From positions 401,848-465,847 of the forward strand of contig NMRA01000302.1 in assembly GCA_002633005.1 (NCBI GenBank): a stretch of DNA of 64,000 nt, in the 5' to 3' direction. Shown in pieces: positions 1-10,737 of this stretch. Numbering within the stretch: the first letter of the stretch is position 1; each line of letters starts with the position of its first letter. The notes under the pieces were generated by a model that saw only the letters and a program-made list of their open reading frames with translations, was not told where the DNA came from and did no database searches. Origin of the DNA: Phoronis australis. Taxonomy: Eukaryota; Phoronida; Phoronidae. The translations under genes were made by a program, and so were the position numbers.

Positions 1-224
1 GCTGGAGTCTCCGTCAAAATAAAACTTTTAAGTGGATCTTGAAAATTTCTCAGTTGCAACTGTTACACTACTATAATAACTGATTTCCCTAATGCCTCAG
101 GAGTCCACCGTTCTTAAATCTGCGTCTTTGTGACATAAAACTTATTGGAATGCCTGATATATTCCAAACTTTTCCTGAATTGCCGATATTAAATTTAATT
201 TATTTTATTTTAACAATTACGAAG

Positions 225-421
225 ACGAGACATGGATCTTTTGGATACGCCTGACAAATATCCTGAGCTATTCCATGCCAGCTTTGACATCGTGGTTTCA
301 CCAAGGGAACGACCCCGGGTCGATCAGTCAGCACCCTGGGAGAACTTCAGCTCAAAAAGTCTTCGTCCAAAACTGCTTTTCAAAAACAAAGGTGAACACG
401 AAGATGCTGTATCAGAATTTG
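225..421 (+). CDS. GAK: GAK exon: end of PTEN-like C2 region
   Basis: Open from the left and ending in phase 1 at a strong donor (G|GTGAGT, 421/422). It encodes a segment with [11 protein letters not shown] and, later, PWENFSS, typical of the PTEN-like C2 domain that follows the phosphatase-like module in auxilin/GAK and binds phosphoinositides. The 5' boundary is uncertain: an AG at 223-224 gives an exon start at 225, but an AG at 228-229 would also serve. The ATG at 232 lies inside the exon and is not the gene start. Confidence 0.75.
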
Positions 422-3400
422 GTGAGTACGCAAACTATTGTGGAAATTTACCGATTTTTCTATGGTCTTTTTAATTTGGCACACTGAAACAAAGAGAGAT
501 AAAGTCGTAACATTTTGATTAATAAGCTAAAAGTATTTTTGTATGAAAGTATTTCAGTTATTCTAGGCAGCACTGTGGTGATACGTTCAAATACATGGCA
601 TGTTACGCTCCTTGAATTGTCTGACCATCTTGTAGTAACAAAAAAGTGCTAAAATAACATTTCTTGTGTCACTGTCACGTTTTCCGTCCTCAGTTGACAG
701 GGGAAATCGTGTTCTTCGTGAATACAAAGTTTGTTGTGCGTACAACGTTTGCGATTGATAATTTTCAACGATATTCTCTCGAGCTCTCTGTAGCTTGGAC
801 AATGTTGTGTGTTCAACAAATTTTGCCTACAGGAGGCGCTGCTGCCAAATGATTCTAATTTAGTTTACATGAGGCACTACTTCCAAAATCCAAATCATTC
901 TAATGATGTCTACAGGAAACACTGCTATCAAATTTTTCTAATTTTGATGTGCGAAGAAAAAAGATTTGGTGCTGCATATTTTTTGCTATAGTTGTTGTGT
1001 TTTTTTGTAACCAATGAGTGATTAATGTCCATTTCCTTTCAGGTGCGTTGTTTGGGGACCAGTTGAGTAGGGGGTCCAGTTTGAACTCAAATGAGCCCCG
1101 CTCTGACGACAGTGCTTCCACTTCAGCAGATGACGTGTCTCCAATTCACGTAAGCAAAGCAAATGCTCCGCCCCCTCGACCCCCAGCTCCTGATGTCATC
1201 AAAGATTCGCAGCGTCAATCAGCGCAGTCGAATTTCTTCACTTCGCTTGATTGGCAGGACACAAACCAATCCAACAGCACTGTGGAGGGAAGTAATACAT
1301 TTGATGATGATTTTGAAAGCTTGTCAAAAGCTCGTGCTGGTGCCAAAGAGGAGGGTGAAAATTTGATTGGTGTGAGTGATGATGATGATGACGATGACGA
1401 TGATGATGAGGTCGCAGGTCAATCAGCAGGGACAATCGAAAATCAACACATTGATTTGCTTGGTTTGTCCGCGGAAAGCAGTGCACCTGACAGTAACAAG
1501 CAAAACGGGAACATTCAAGGTTTTGACTTGTTGAACATGCAGGACAACGAACCCTCGAACTTTGACCTGCTCAGTGGCACATCTGCACCACCTACGGAGA
1601 GTCAGCAGAACTCGACGTCAGACTTGCTTGGGGGCGGTTTCGAAGCATTCCAGTCCGCTCCACAGGCGGCAGAAACGAAACAAGCTCCTCCACCTTCGCA
1701 AAATACATTCGACCCGTTTGATAGTTTCGCCAGTCCACCTCAGCCTAGTGTTCAAGTGAATCAGAACACGTTTGATCCGTTCCAGTCAAACACAATGCCC
1801 AGTACAACTGGCACAGCAAATAAGCCAAAATCTAATCAAGATGATTTCCTGGCTTTTATGGAGAGTCCTGCAGACACCTCCAGCCAAGAACCTGACCTCA
1901 TGGGCAGCTGGGATACACACAATCTTAAAACGCCCGAGACAACCATGCCGAGGAACTTCAGCAATCCAAACATTGCCAGGCTGAACGGAGCTCCATCTGG
2001 TGGAATGCAGAGAAGTGCCAATAGTAACCCTAACCTAGCTAGTCCACAGAAGTCCAAAGCAGATCCGTTTGCTGATTTGGGTATGTGTCCCTATAGATAA
2101 GATTGATTTGAACTATTTGGGTTTTTTTAACTGGCAGTGCACGAGTGTGTATTGGGTGCAAGAAAGAAAGAATTCAGGGCCAGTTGCCTACTGTCAATTT
2201 TTTTCAGTTTGTGTTTGCCAACAAGCAAAATTTATATTGCCAATTTTCTCAGCAAAAATAATTTTTTCAGGAAAGTTTACTTTGCTCTTAGCATGGTTTA
2301 CATGGTGTAGCAGACCAAACAACAGTTGGTGAGGTGTTAAGCATCTTCAATGATGTGGTATACCTCTGAAATTTATGTGCGTGTGCGTGTGCGTGTGCGT
2401 GTGTATGGTAATTTTAGCAATTATTTGGGTCTCAAATTGAAGACTTTTTACTGTAATCTCTGTACTCAGAACCCGGCTCAAAAACTGACCTACTGCCTGT
2501 CAGGTTTTTGACTGAAGTTGCAAAATTATACTCAAATCTTGCTGCGTGTTCGATTAAATTTTGAGTCTTGAAGTCAAGTGTGAATTCAGTCATTATATGC
2601 TTCACCTGGTACAATTATTGTTGAAAATGGCTTACATGTGGATATATGCAGTTCAAGACAAATGTAATCATCAGACAAAATACCGTTTCCCGTTACGACG
2701 GCTACTTCTGTTAACAGCAAAATTTGTTGCTAAAAATTATTATATGGGCAAAATATTACAATTACAGGATGGCTGTGTCAACTTGCTAACTTTCCTGTTG
2801 ATTTCCCTTAATTTTTTGTCATGAAAAAAATTCTGATGTATTCGGCTTTTGCCCAGCTGTCATTCTAGATCATTTTGTCTGAATACTTTTAGGTCAGTCC
2901 TTCATAAAACCTTGGCTTGTTTTGCAAAAAATTGACACTGTATCAAGCGGGTGGTACTTTAGGTCTGCCATATCACTGTAGAGTTCCATGTCAAGTGCCC
3001 ACTGTTACATGGTAAAAAATTGTTTTCCTTCACTGGCTGTTCATTTGTTTACTTTTCTGTTTTACAGGAAGTTTTGGAAAGCCCACAGCGAACAACAGCC
3101 CACTAAGTCAGCAACAAACGAGTCAACAAAAAATGCATCCAGGTACGCACACGAATTTCCTATTTAAAAAGCTGTGGTAACCACGGGCTATCTGTTATAA
3201 GATGGAGAAGTTCCTATCATTGCTGTGGAGTACTTTATGTGACAGTCTTCTCTTGTTGCATAACATATTGTGTAACTCACGGGCATGAGCTAAAGGACAC
3301 TTAGATTTGGAGATGATTAAACGCATTAAATAATAGTGGAGGTGGTCTGATACACGTTGCATCAGACGTGCACAGTTCGCTTACCCCAGGACCATTGCAC

Positions 3401-6400
3401 AAAACGCCTGAAACCAGTTTTTGTCCATCAACATAACACACATACACAAATTAAGACCCAGCAGAGGAACTAGATGCCTGATCCAAGGATCTAGTACTGG
3501 GCTCCAGTGAGATCTGATCCTGCAACCGTGAGGATCTAGTACTGGGCTTCAGTGAGATCTGAGCCTGCAGCCGTGAGAGCAGGAAGCGGACACTCAACTC
3601 ACTAGGCCACAGTGCCTCCTCTTAAACACACTAATGGTGTAGGGTGTAGTAATGACAGATTATCTGAAATTTACACCAATTTATGAACTGGAACATTTGC
3701 ACAAGTGGACAGGTGAGTACCTAACTAGATGTAAAGGGAATGACAGATAGACTATTGTCATTTGGGTAATATTCACTTAGTAATACAGGGGCCCCACGTT
3801 TTGAGAACCAGTTTTCTCTACTGAATATCCCACACAAAACTGGTTCTCAAAGTCTGGGGTCCCTGTGAGGATAAACAGGATTTGTAGTATAAACTTGTAT
3901 CGTGAAAGCAATTTTGGGAGTTAAGGCTGTAACGTTATACATCCTGCCTTTATTATGATTACTTTCATACAAAGAACAATAAAATGCATTTTCTCTTTTG
4001 CTGAAACTTGTAAAAACACTCGTGTATTGTTACATGTAATTTCATGTTTGTACAAAATTGTGAGTGTATTTTAAGGAATGGGTTCCGCCAGTCAGTGGCA
4101 GTCTTCACCCAAGCACTCTGCCCAACCAGGAATGGCGCAGCAGGCATCCCGGCCGCAGGCCCCGCCCACTCAATCACAAGCCCCGCCCAAACCCAACTAC
4201 TATGTGGGCGGTTTCAACAGCGTGATTGGCGGACGAGAAGAGAGAGGTCCTCGACGACCATTCATGAGTAAGATTTGATTGCCATGTCTCGTCCTGTTAA
4301 AAAGTAAAACTTGGAAGACAATGTTATGGAGGAATCCCTGAAAAATGTCTAAATTTGGCTAAATATGGAATGTCATATTTCTGAAATGGCCAATCAAATT
4401 CATGTGAAATTTCCAGATGCTACGCTTTATACAATGTTCTTTAAAATATTGTCGGGAAATATTTTTAAAGTGTTCCATTCTTACAGGAATTGAGAGGCTT
4501 TTCAGATTTTCATGAAAATTTTGCGTAAAACAAATTTAAAGTAAAATGATATTTATAGGAAACTAACAGAATTTTTGAGATTTGTTGAATGTTATAGGAA
4601 ACTAAATTTTGTCACGTTATTGATACCGTTGTTTCATTGTCAATTTCTTTTTTTGTGGATTTTACTAAAAGGGCAGTCATGTGACTCATTTTGGTAGATT
4701 GATACAAATTAGAAAATCAAATTCTGCAGGGTTTCTACTTTCAGAAAATATATACTGCTATATATTACTGAATTTAAATTTACCGTTTTGTTGATGTTTG
4801 CCTTCACACATATGGATTGCTCTCTGTTCTTATTCTGTTCAGATGTAAGGGAACCGTTTCATCGATAGCATGAGATCGTTTTGTGAATGCCATGTTTCTT
4901 TGGATTTTATCTCGGGGTCTAATCTGTGTACTTAAAATCGAACTCGAAATTGTTTGTTTATATCCTCTCATCTACTCAAGAACTCAAGATAAGGGTCTAT
5001 TTTTATGTGCTCGAGTATATTACGTTCTAAGCAGATTTGTGTCTAGTCCAATTTCGCACCTAATGACCACTAGATTTGCGATACAAACTGGTGAAAACTC
5101 AAAATTTCAAATTCAGACTCAAAGTTATAGCTTTAATGCTTGGGTCGTCGTTTGCAAACTAGGATTACACAGTCATCCTAGTAAACCACAATATTTACTC
5201 TACCACAAAATAATGGACACACATCTTAACTTTGCACAAAAGTGGAATTGACAAGGTCAGAAACAATTTTGAGTTCAATTTTGAGTGTGTATTTCTTGCT
5301 TCTCACCGTTTCTTCATATTGGTCAGCTGCCGGTGCAAAAGTGTCCCAGAATGCATTTGAAGACCTTCTTGGCACGCACAGCTTCACACCGTCATCATCC
5401 AGTAAGAACGAACCTAAGACCATCAAAGAGATGAAGAAAGAACAGCTGTTGGAAGATGTAGACCCAGAAGTGCTCAAGGTACACAAAAGGGCCAATCACC
5501 TTGTGTTTGACCACTTGCCGCAATTCAATTGGTCACAATTCACAGGGGTTGATCTATGAACCCAGCTGTGCAGTCTAAACAATTGTGGCTGTAAGTCAAA
5601 GGGAATAAATTGGTTCCATACTCTAACACTAGATGGAGATACTTGTAGGTGCATTGGAGTGTAAGAAGACCTCAGCCAAGAGTGTTCGTGTTAGCATTAT
5701 TATGCCTTTTAACTGTGAACTTGGTTGTCAGAAATGAGTGCTCTGACACTCTATGAAAATGTTTAGTGTTCCAGATTGTGCTAATAGACTAAAATGTTTG
5801 AATCATTAGTCAGTCTCTGATGCTTGTATCATAGTTTGAGAAAGCAAAAGCAGATGCCCCAAGTTTGTACCAACATTTTCATATTTGTGGACGTTGAAGT
5901 GATCTTAGTCAAAATGACAATTTTTCAAAATGGTTATTTGATCGCATATGTCAGGGCATTGTGTCATTTTGAAGTGCATATAACATTGCTGTGAGTGGTC
6001 ATGTTTTTTTAAAAACATCTGGGCCCAATTGCATAAGTCTGTACAACTATCCAGCTGATAAGACCTTATACGGCAGATCAGATTTATACACCGGATATTT
6101 ATCCAGCATATAAATTTGGGTTGCACTAAACTTAAAGTTATACGCTGGATAATTGCTTATCCAGCGTATTAGGCCTTATACACAGAGAACAAGTTTTCTA
6201 CAAGCGTTCACAGATGGCAGCTTTGGTATAGAAGTATAAGCATCTAGAGCATTAATATGGTGCAGTATATCTTTCGTGGACTAAAATGTCGGCCATATTG
6301 TGTCGTAAAGTGGTGATATTTTACCATCAATAGTTTGGCGTGCTTCTTCAATGCAGGTACGTGAGTGGACAGAGGGGAAGGAGCGTAACATCCGCACACT

Positions 6401-6957
6401 GCTCTGTTCACTGCACAAGGTGCTGTGGGACGGCGAGGAGCGCTGGAAGGTGGTTGGCATGCATCAACTTGTGCAGCCTGAACAGGTCAAGAAGTGGTAC
6501 AGGAAGGCTGTGTTGTCGGTACACCCTGATAAGGTAAGTGGACGTCTGACTGGGAGTGTGGCCTGAACAGGTCAAGAAGTGGTACAGGAAGGCTGTGTTG
6601 TGGTTACACCCTGATGCGGTTGGTGGACGTCTGCTAGGCATTGTGGCTTGAACAGGTCAAAAAGTGACACGTGAATGCTGTGCACAATTGGAAACAAGCT
6701 TAATTGTAATTTACACCTTAATTGTCAGTAAACAATAATTCCGTTGTTTGTAATTTTGTTCGATTGCGTAGTTGCATGTCTTATTTTGTTTCAAATTTTT
6801 TTCTGCCGCATTAGAAAAATGTTCAATGTTCCATCATTTCTTGTCGTTTCAGCTCGGCGGGACGCCACAGGAGAATCTTGCTCGCTTAATATTCATGGAA
6901 CTAAGCGATGCTTGGACAGAGTTTGAGGCATCTGGCTCTAAACCTCTATACACGTGA
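225..6957 (+). CDS. GAK: Auxilin / cyclin-G-associated kinase (GAK), C-terminal part, 7 exons
   Basis: Co-chaperone that recruits Hsc70 to clathrin-coated vesicles and drives uncoating at the plasma membrane and trans-Golgi. Exons read from GT/AG sites and phase: about 225-421, 1043-2080, 3068-3142, 4076-4267, 5327-5478, 6357-6533 and 6853-6957 (TGA at the end). Phases agree at every junction (1,1,1,1,0,0). The order is the end of a PTEN-like C2 region, a long disordered segment with DPF and DLL motifs, then a C-terminal J domain with HPD. This is the auxilin/GAK architecture. The 5' part is outside the window, so a GAK-type N-terminal kinase cannot be seen; most invertebrates have one GAK-type gene, so GAK is the better guess than kinase-less auxilin. 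Convergent with the SLC66A3-like gene downstream. Confidence 0.9.
422..1042 (+). other. GAK intron, no feature seen
   Basis: AT-rich intron. Near 830-955 there are loosely repeated segments around AATGATTCTAAT and CACTRCTNCCAAA, too diverged to call a clean tandem array. No coding signal or mobile element was recognised. Confidence 0.6.
1043..2080 (+). CDS. GAK: GAK exon: disordered clathrin/AP-2 binding linker
   Basis: One large exon of 346 codons, phase 1 in and phase 1 out. It encodes low-complexity sequence rich in Ser, Asn, Gln, Pro and Asp. Short adaptor-binding motifs recur: DLLGLS, DLLNMQ, DLLSG, DLLGGG (DLL type, clathrin or adaptor binding) and [17 protein letters not shown] and ADPFADLG (DPF type, AP-2 alpha-ear binding). 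A run of ten Asp codons (mixed GAT/GAC) lies near 1374-1410. This is the known linker organisation of auxilin/GAK between C2 and J domains. Motif functions are inferred from the family. Confidence 0.9.
2081..3067 (+). other. GAK intron with short GTGTGC microsatellite
   Basis: Intron of 987 bases. At about 2376-2406 there is a short perfect hexamer array, (GTGTGC)n with about five units. Nothing else recognised. Confidence 0.7.
3068..5478 (+). CDS. GAK: GAK linker exons 3-5 (3068-3142, 4076-4267, 5327-5478)
   Basis: Three exons joined in phases 1, 1 and 0. The first is Gln/Ser rich (SQQQTSQQK). The second is Pro/Gln rich and ends with [18 protein letters not shown], which resembles the conserved motif just before the J-domain region of auxilins. 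The third carries [12 protein letters not shown] and [10 protein letters not shown], the conserved helix-rich entry to the auxilin J domain. Acceptors are ATTTTAAG for 4076 and GGTCAG for 5327; donors are GTACGC, GTAAGA and GTACAC. Confidence 0.85.
3445..3625 (-). repeat. tRNA-derived SINE-like element in GAK intron 3
   Basis: Read on the minus strand, the head GAGGAGGCACTGTGGCCTAG resembles a tRNA A-box region and is followed by a weak B-box-like stretch (GGCTGCAGGCTCAGATC). The B-box part is duplicated as a 45-bp direct repeat (3488-3532 and 3533-3577). A related head occurs on the plus strand near 8937, which supports a dispersed SINE family. Borders are approximate. Confidence 0.55.
3786..3865. 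repeat. Hairpin element (short TIR/MITE-like) in GAK intron 3
   Basis: Two arms of about 30 bp (3786-3815 and 3836-3865) are near-perfect inverted copies; the shared core is TTTGAGAACCAGTTTT. They enclose a 20-bp loop. The same core recurs in degraded form near 42200, so this is probably a dispersed foldback or MITE family. Confidence 0.7.
6021..6178. repeat. MITE-like element with GGGCCC head and internal palindrome
   Basis: Begins GGGCCCAATTGCATAAG, almost the same as the head of the element at 62196. It contains a 12-bp perfect inverted repeat with a 4-base loop (6141-6168, arm TACGCTGGATAA). The far border is uncertain. It lies in the intron before the J-domain exons of GAK. Confidence 0.5.
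6357..6957 (+). CDS. GAK: GAK J-domain exons (6357-6533 and 6853-6957)
   Basis: Two exons in phase 0 encode the C-terminal J domain. The first carries [34 protein letters not shown] with the HPD tripeptide needed to stimulate Hsc70 ATPase, and ends exactly after DK at a GTAAGT donor. The second starts [20 protein letters not shown] and ends with ...KPLYT and TGA at 6955-6957. Ending on the J domain is a hallmark of auxilin/GAK. The 3' end of the first exon and its donor are tandemly repeated in the following intron. Confidence 0.95.
6561..6681 (+). repeat. Tandem copies of the J-domain exon 3' end plus donor
   Basis: The 85-bp segment 6476-6560 (last 58 coding bases of the exon, its donor and 27 intron bases) is repeated directly at 6561-6645, and a third, partial, more diverged copy runs from 6646 to about 6681. 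Copy 2 still encodes HPD, but its donor AAGGTAAGTG has become GCGGTTGGTG, so it is presumably not spliced as an exon. Confidence 0.85.
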
Positions 6958-8936
6958 AAATAGTAATATGTTAGATATGATTGTGATATGTGTAAAGCAA
7001 GGCAGTGTAGATATAATTGATGTAATATATTTAATACCACTGAATGTCTGTTGTAATGAAAGTAGAAAATGTTATTTGATACGCAGGAGAAAAACAATAG
7101 TGTACGCCTTGCTGTCACTGTTCAGTTCCATCTGTGTAGTGCTGCAATTTTAAGCCTAATGTAAAATTGTTTAGTTGGTACAATATGGTGGACAGATGAA
7201 AATTTCATTTTGTCAAATTTATGAACAAAACAAATTTCAGGAAAATTTGCTTTTAGCATGGGTTGTGCGGTCTGGATTTTTCCGAACATTAAGTGGTAAC
7301 ATTTTGACCATTTGCCACAATGTAGTAAGCTTCCAAAAATAGAAAAGTGGCAATTCTAACAATTATTTTCATCCCGAATTGCAGAATTTCTTCCTCCATA
7401 AAGCAGGAGAGTTGAATTTAGAATGTGACCTATTGGCACTGCGCTATATATGCATCATGAGTTTTGTCTGTTGAGATTACAACAGTTTGAAGGTCCATAT
7501 TTCTGGCTGAACATATCCATACTTACTCGTCTCCCATGTTGCGTTTAAGGGTTTCAGGTTTAATTTGTTCTTTAAATTCTTAGTGGTGGATGGTGAATAC
7601 AAATTCTAGGTTTGGTGTTTGGTTTTTCACACCTTGATCCGTGTTACCAAAATTTTTTGTTGGCGTGTTCACTGCCCAGTTTTACCAACCTGTGCAATTG
7701 TTGTGTTTAAAGAAGTAGTATTTAATGTTAACAACCAGAAAGTATCAAAACTATAGAATGTATTCCTTTTACACCTTATTCTCCTGTAGTGGAACGAAGT
7801 ATAGGGTTCTGTTGTGTAAAATTTATAGATGCTGGATAACAACTTTAATATCGTCTTTTTGGTAGTCCTGTTGCTTTTAACCTTTTGTGGACAGTTTAAG
7901 GCGATATGTGCACTTTCGGGGTCAGAGAATTGTGGGATATCCCTCTTTGCTTCCACCCAGAGAGCGTTCCGTAAACTATGGTTCTTGCAAGAAAATCAAG
8001 ACCTCACAAAATCGTGAGAGTGGAAGGCTAGTGTATCTGGAGTTCACTAGTGTAACCTAGAAAAATGGCGGCCACTGAAGTGATTGGTCAGTGAGGTTGT
8101 TTGGTTGAATTATGTGATAGAATTGGTGAATTATCAGCGTAAATTCATCACTTCCATTCCACAATCAAAGATTTTTGCCACAAGTGCAAGAAACTAGCTT
8201 GCAGTCCATGGAATGTAGTCTGACTGACTGGACATATAATGTGTTTTTCTGCGATGGTAGGGGAATTTCTCTCAATCCATTGTACATAGGAGATGTCCAT
8301 TTAGTTCCAGAAAGGGCCAATTGTTAAACATTATTTTCCATGGAAAAGATTTCATGCAACCCACACCAGGTGTACTGATGTGTCTCGTGTGGTAGTTTAC
8401 CCCCGTCTGTCCTATTGTCAGATTAACATTATTACTAAGTGGATTTGCTAGGGATCTGATGGGCATGGTTTGTTAAGGTTAAGAATTGCCTGTACTTAAA
8501 TCACACCTGTGTTGCTTAAAGGCTTATGCAAGACTGAATTTACTGAATAGATGTTCAATTAAGCTCCTAACCTGCAGAATTCAGATCTTCAAATTCGCGG
8601 AGTCCTGTGTGTTTAAATCTAAATTGATTTGAATTGTATTTTATTTGAGCTTACAAAGCGTTTAGACTTATTACATAAAACTGCAAGAACTTATTCAAAG
8701 ATGTGCACATTCCAACACGAGTTAAAGATAATTTTATAAAAAAATAAACTCAAAATCTATTCTAAATACTATCTGCAGTCCACTGTTTTGCAGGAGATGG
8801 CCAAGCACGAGTTCTTCACGTTTTGTGTTCTTTTCATGGACTCTTATTAAGCTACATCGCCTCCCGCTGAGCAGAACGCTGAACCGTATTACAGGGTGTG
8901 TCAAAAAGAGTAATCTAATTATTGAGTTACTGATTA
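6958..8936 (+). other. GAK 3' UTR and intergenic DNA
   Basis: AT-rich. The 3' UTR end could not be fixed. No coding region or mobile element was recognised in this stretch. Confidence 0.5.
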
Positions 8937-9080
8937 GAGGAGACAGTGTGGCCTGGTGTGACAGGTGACCGCCTTCTTTACTTGAGGTCGTGCGTTCAAG
9001 GCCCACTGGGCCACACTGCTAGACCCTTGAGTCAGATTTCTGGCTCCTCAGCCCGGTTTTATCTATATATTAATAAAGCA
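8937..9080 (+). repeat. tRNA-derived SINE-like element
   Basis: The head GAGGAGACAGTGTGGCCTGG matches the head of the minus-strand element at 3445-3625. A B-box-like GCGTTCAAGGCC follows about 50 bases later. The tail runs into an AT-rich stretch with AATAAA near 9072. Probably a member of the same SINE family. Confidence 0.55.
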
Positions 9081-10737
9081 CAAAAATAGTTCCAGGTGAT
9101 CAGTGAAATTGGCCCACGTGCGCGGCCTGCGCACGTCTGGTACAATGTGTTTTGTTTTAGACCAGTAACGGTCACAAAATAGACGAAAGACGTTAATGTA
9201 TCAAATTTGTGATGATTTCAAGTCATTTTAAGGACTTTAAAAAAGAATTAACAGTTGGTTAGTGCTTGATACTAGACTCTTCAAGTTGACTTGTCACGGC
9301 GTATCTTTTTATGCGTCAAGCATGGTTTCGAGGAATGACGAACGACTGTCCGACACTTCTTTGCAAACCCAGAAATCCCATCTCAATTTCAACACGTAAA
9401 GTTCAGTTTTATAGCAGAAAGTCGTCTAAATCAAAAGTTGTCCTTGTGCACGGAAGGCAGGCAAAGAGGCCGCTTTAATCTAATACATGCGCAGTGACTT
9501 CTTGTAGATACACGCCTCAGAACGAGGTGTACTTGTGCCAGTTATGAAGTTGATATCTTAGTCACAGTGGGTGTGCTCGTGTAGTAGACATACAAGTACT
9601 ATTGTGTATCAAAACTTAGTGCATGACATTGAGGAGTCCATAACATTCAGTATTGTGCGATGCTTGCCAGTGTGTGTTGTGGCTACACTCCTGCAAATAT
9701 TGTAAATTATAGAAAATATGTCTACATACTTAAATAAAGGATGGATAAATATCACTGTGTTGTTTTGTTTATATTTGGTTTCTTTTACCAACGGTGTGGT
9801 TTTGGTCATGTAAACTGTAAACAAAGACGGACAAGAAGGAATAACAATTGAAAGTTGCATAACATGAAACATGGAAAAGATTTGGAACGGGTGAGTACAA
9901 AGAGGAAACGATCAGTGTTGTGTTTTGTATGGTTTACCATGATGTCAGTGGACAGGTAACTATCATTCAATGCTCTCTCACAATCGTCGAATAAAATATA
10001 ATTTTCCCCTAAAAATGACAAGTACGAAGAAACGATTCTTATTAAATATTTATTGGACCCACTAGACCTGAGAAAGATGGCCGAAAAGTGTTGCGCGTGA
10101 TTTCCAACTCGCCTTAGAGCATCACAACTGGCGTGTGATTGGCTACTGTAATTGTGCGTCACAACAACAACTTGTGATTGGTTACAATCCTTAGTGCGTA
10201 ACGAATTCCAACGGCACCTGTTTTGTGAGATCTATATCCAATCCAAAAGTAACCTACATTTTCCTGGCCTGATTTGATTCCAATATTCAAAATTGCTGTC
10301 CTTTACAGACTACAGCAAATTGCTTGGAATGATTTTCAAACACAACGTGGATGTTGTTCAGACTGAAATTAAATTTTGGTATGATAATGAAGCTGTACAA
10401 AGACACCGGATTCAAAAACCACGGTCTTGGTGTGTATCATCGACCTGCAACTTTTAAGACTTGTAAATCTTCTAGTAGTTCAGCAAGATGGCGAGTTAGC
10501 ATTCCTAAATTATGGTTCAAGTTAGATTCATTGAGTACTTATAGCAACTATTGTTATGATTTTTTTCTATTTGGACCTTAGTTGTCCTGTTATAGGACTT
10601 TGAATGACATTACATTGAACGACAACTCTAGATAATGCAATTTGTCACAAGACATGGTGATTCATCATTATGCCTTATCAATAAAAGTGTAGTCTAACTA
10701 TCACATCACCATTTTGCTATGAATATGCATGAATATT

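Noticed and set aside
1238-1486. His-rich minus-strand ORF
   Set aside because: Antisense of the Asp repeat in the large GAK exon.
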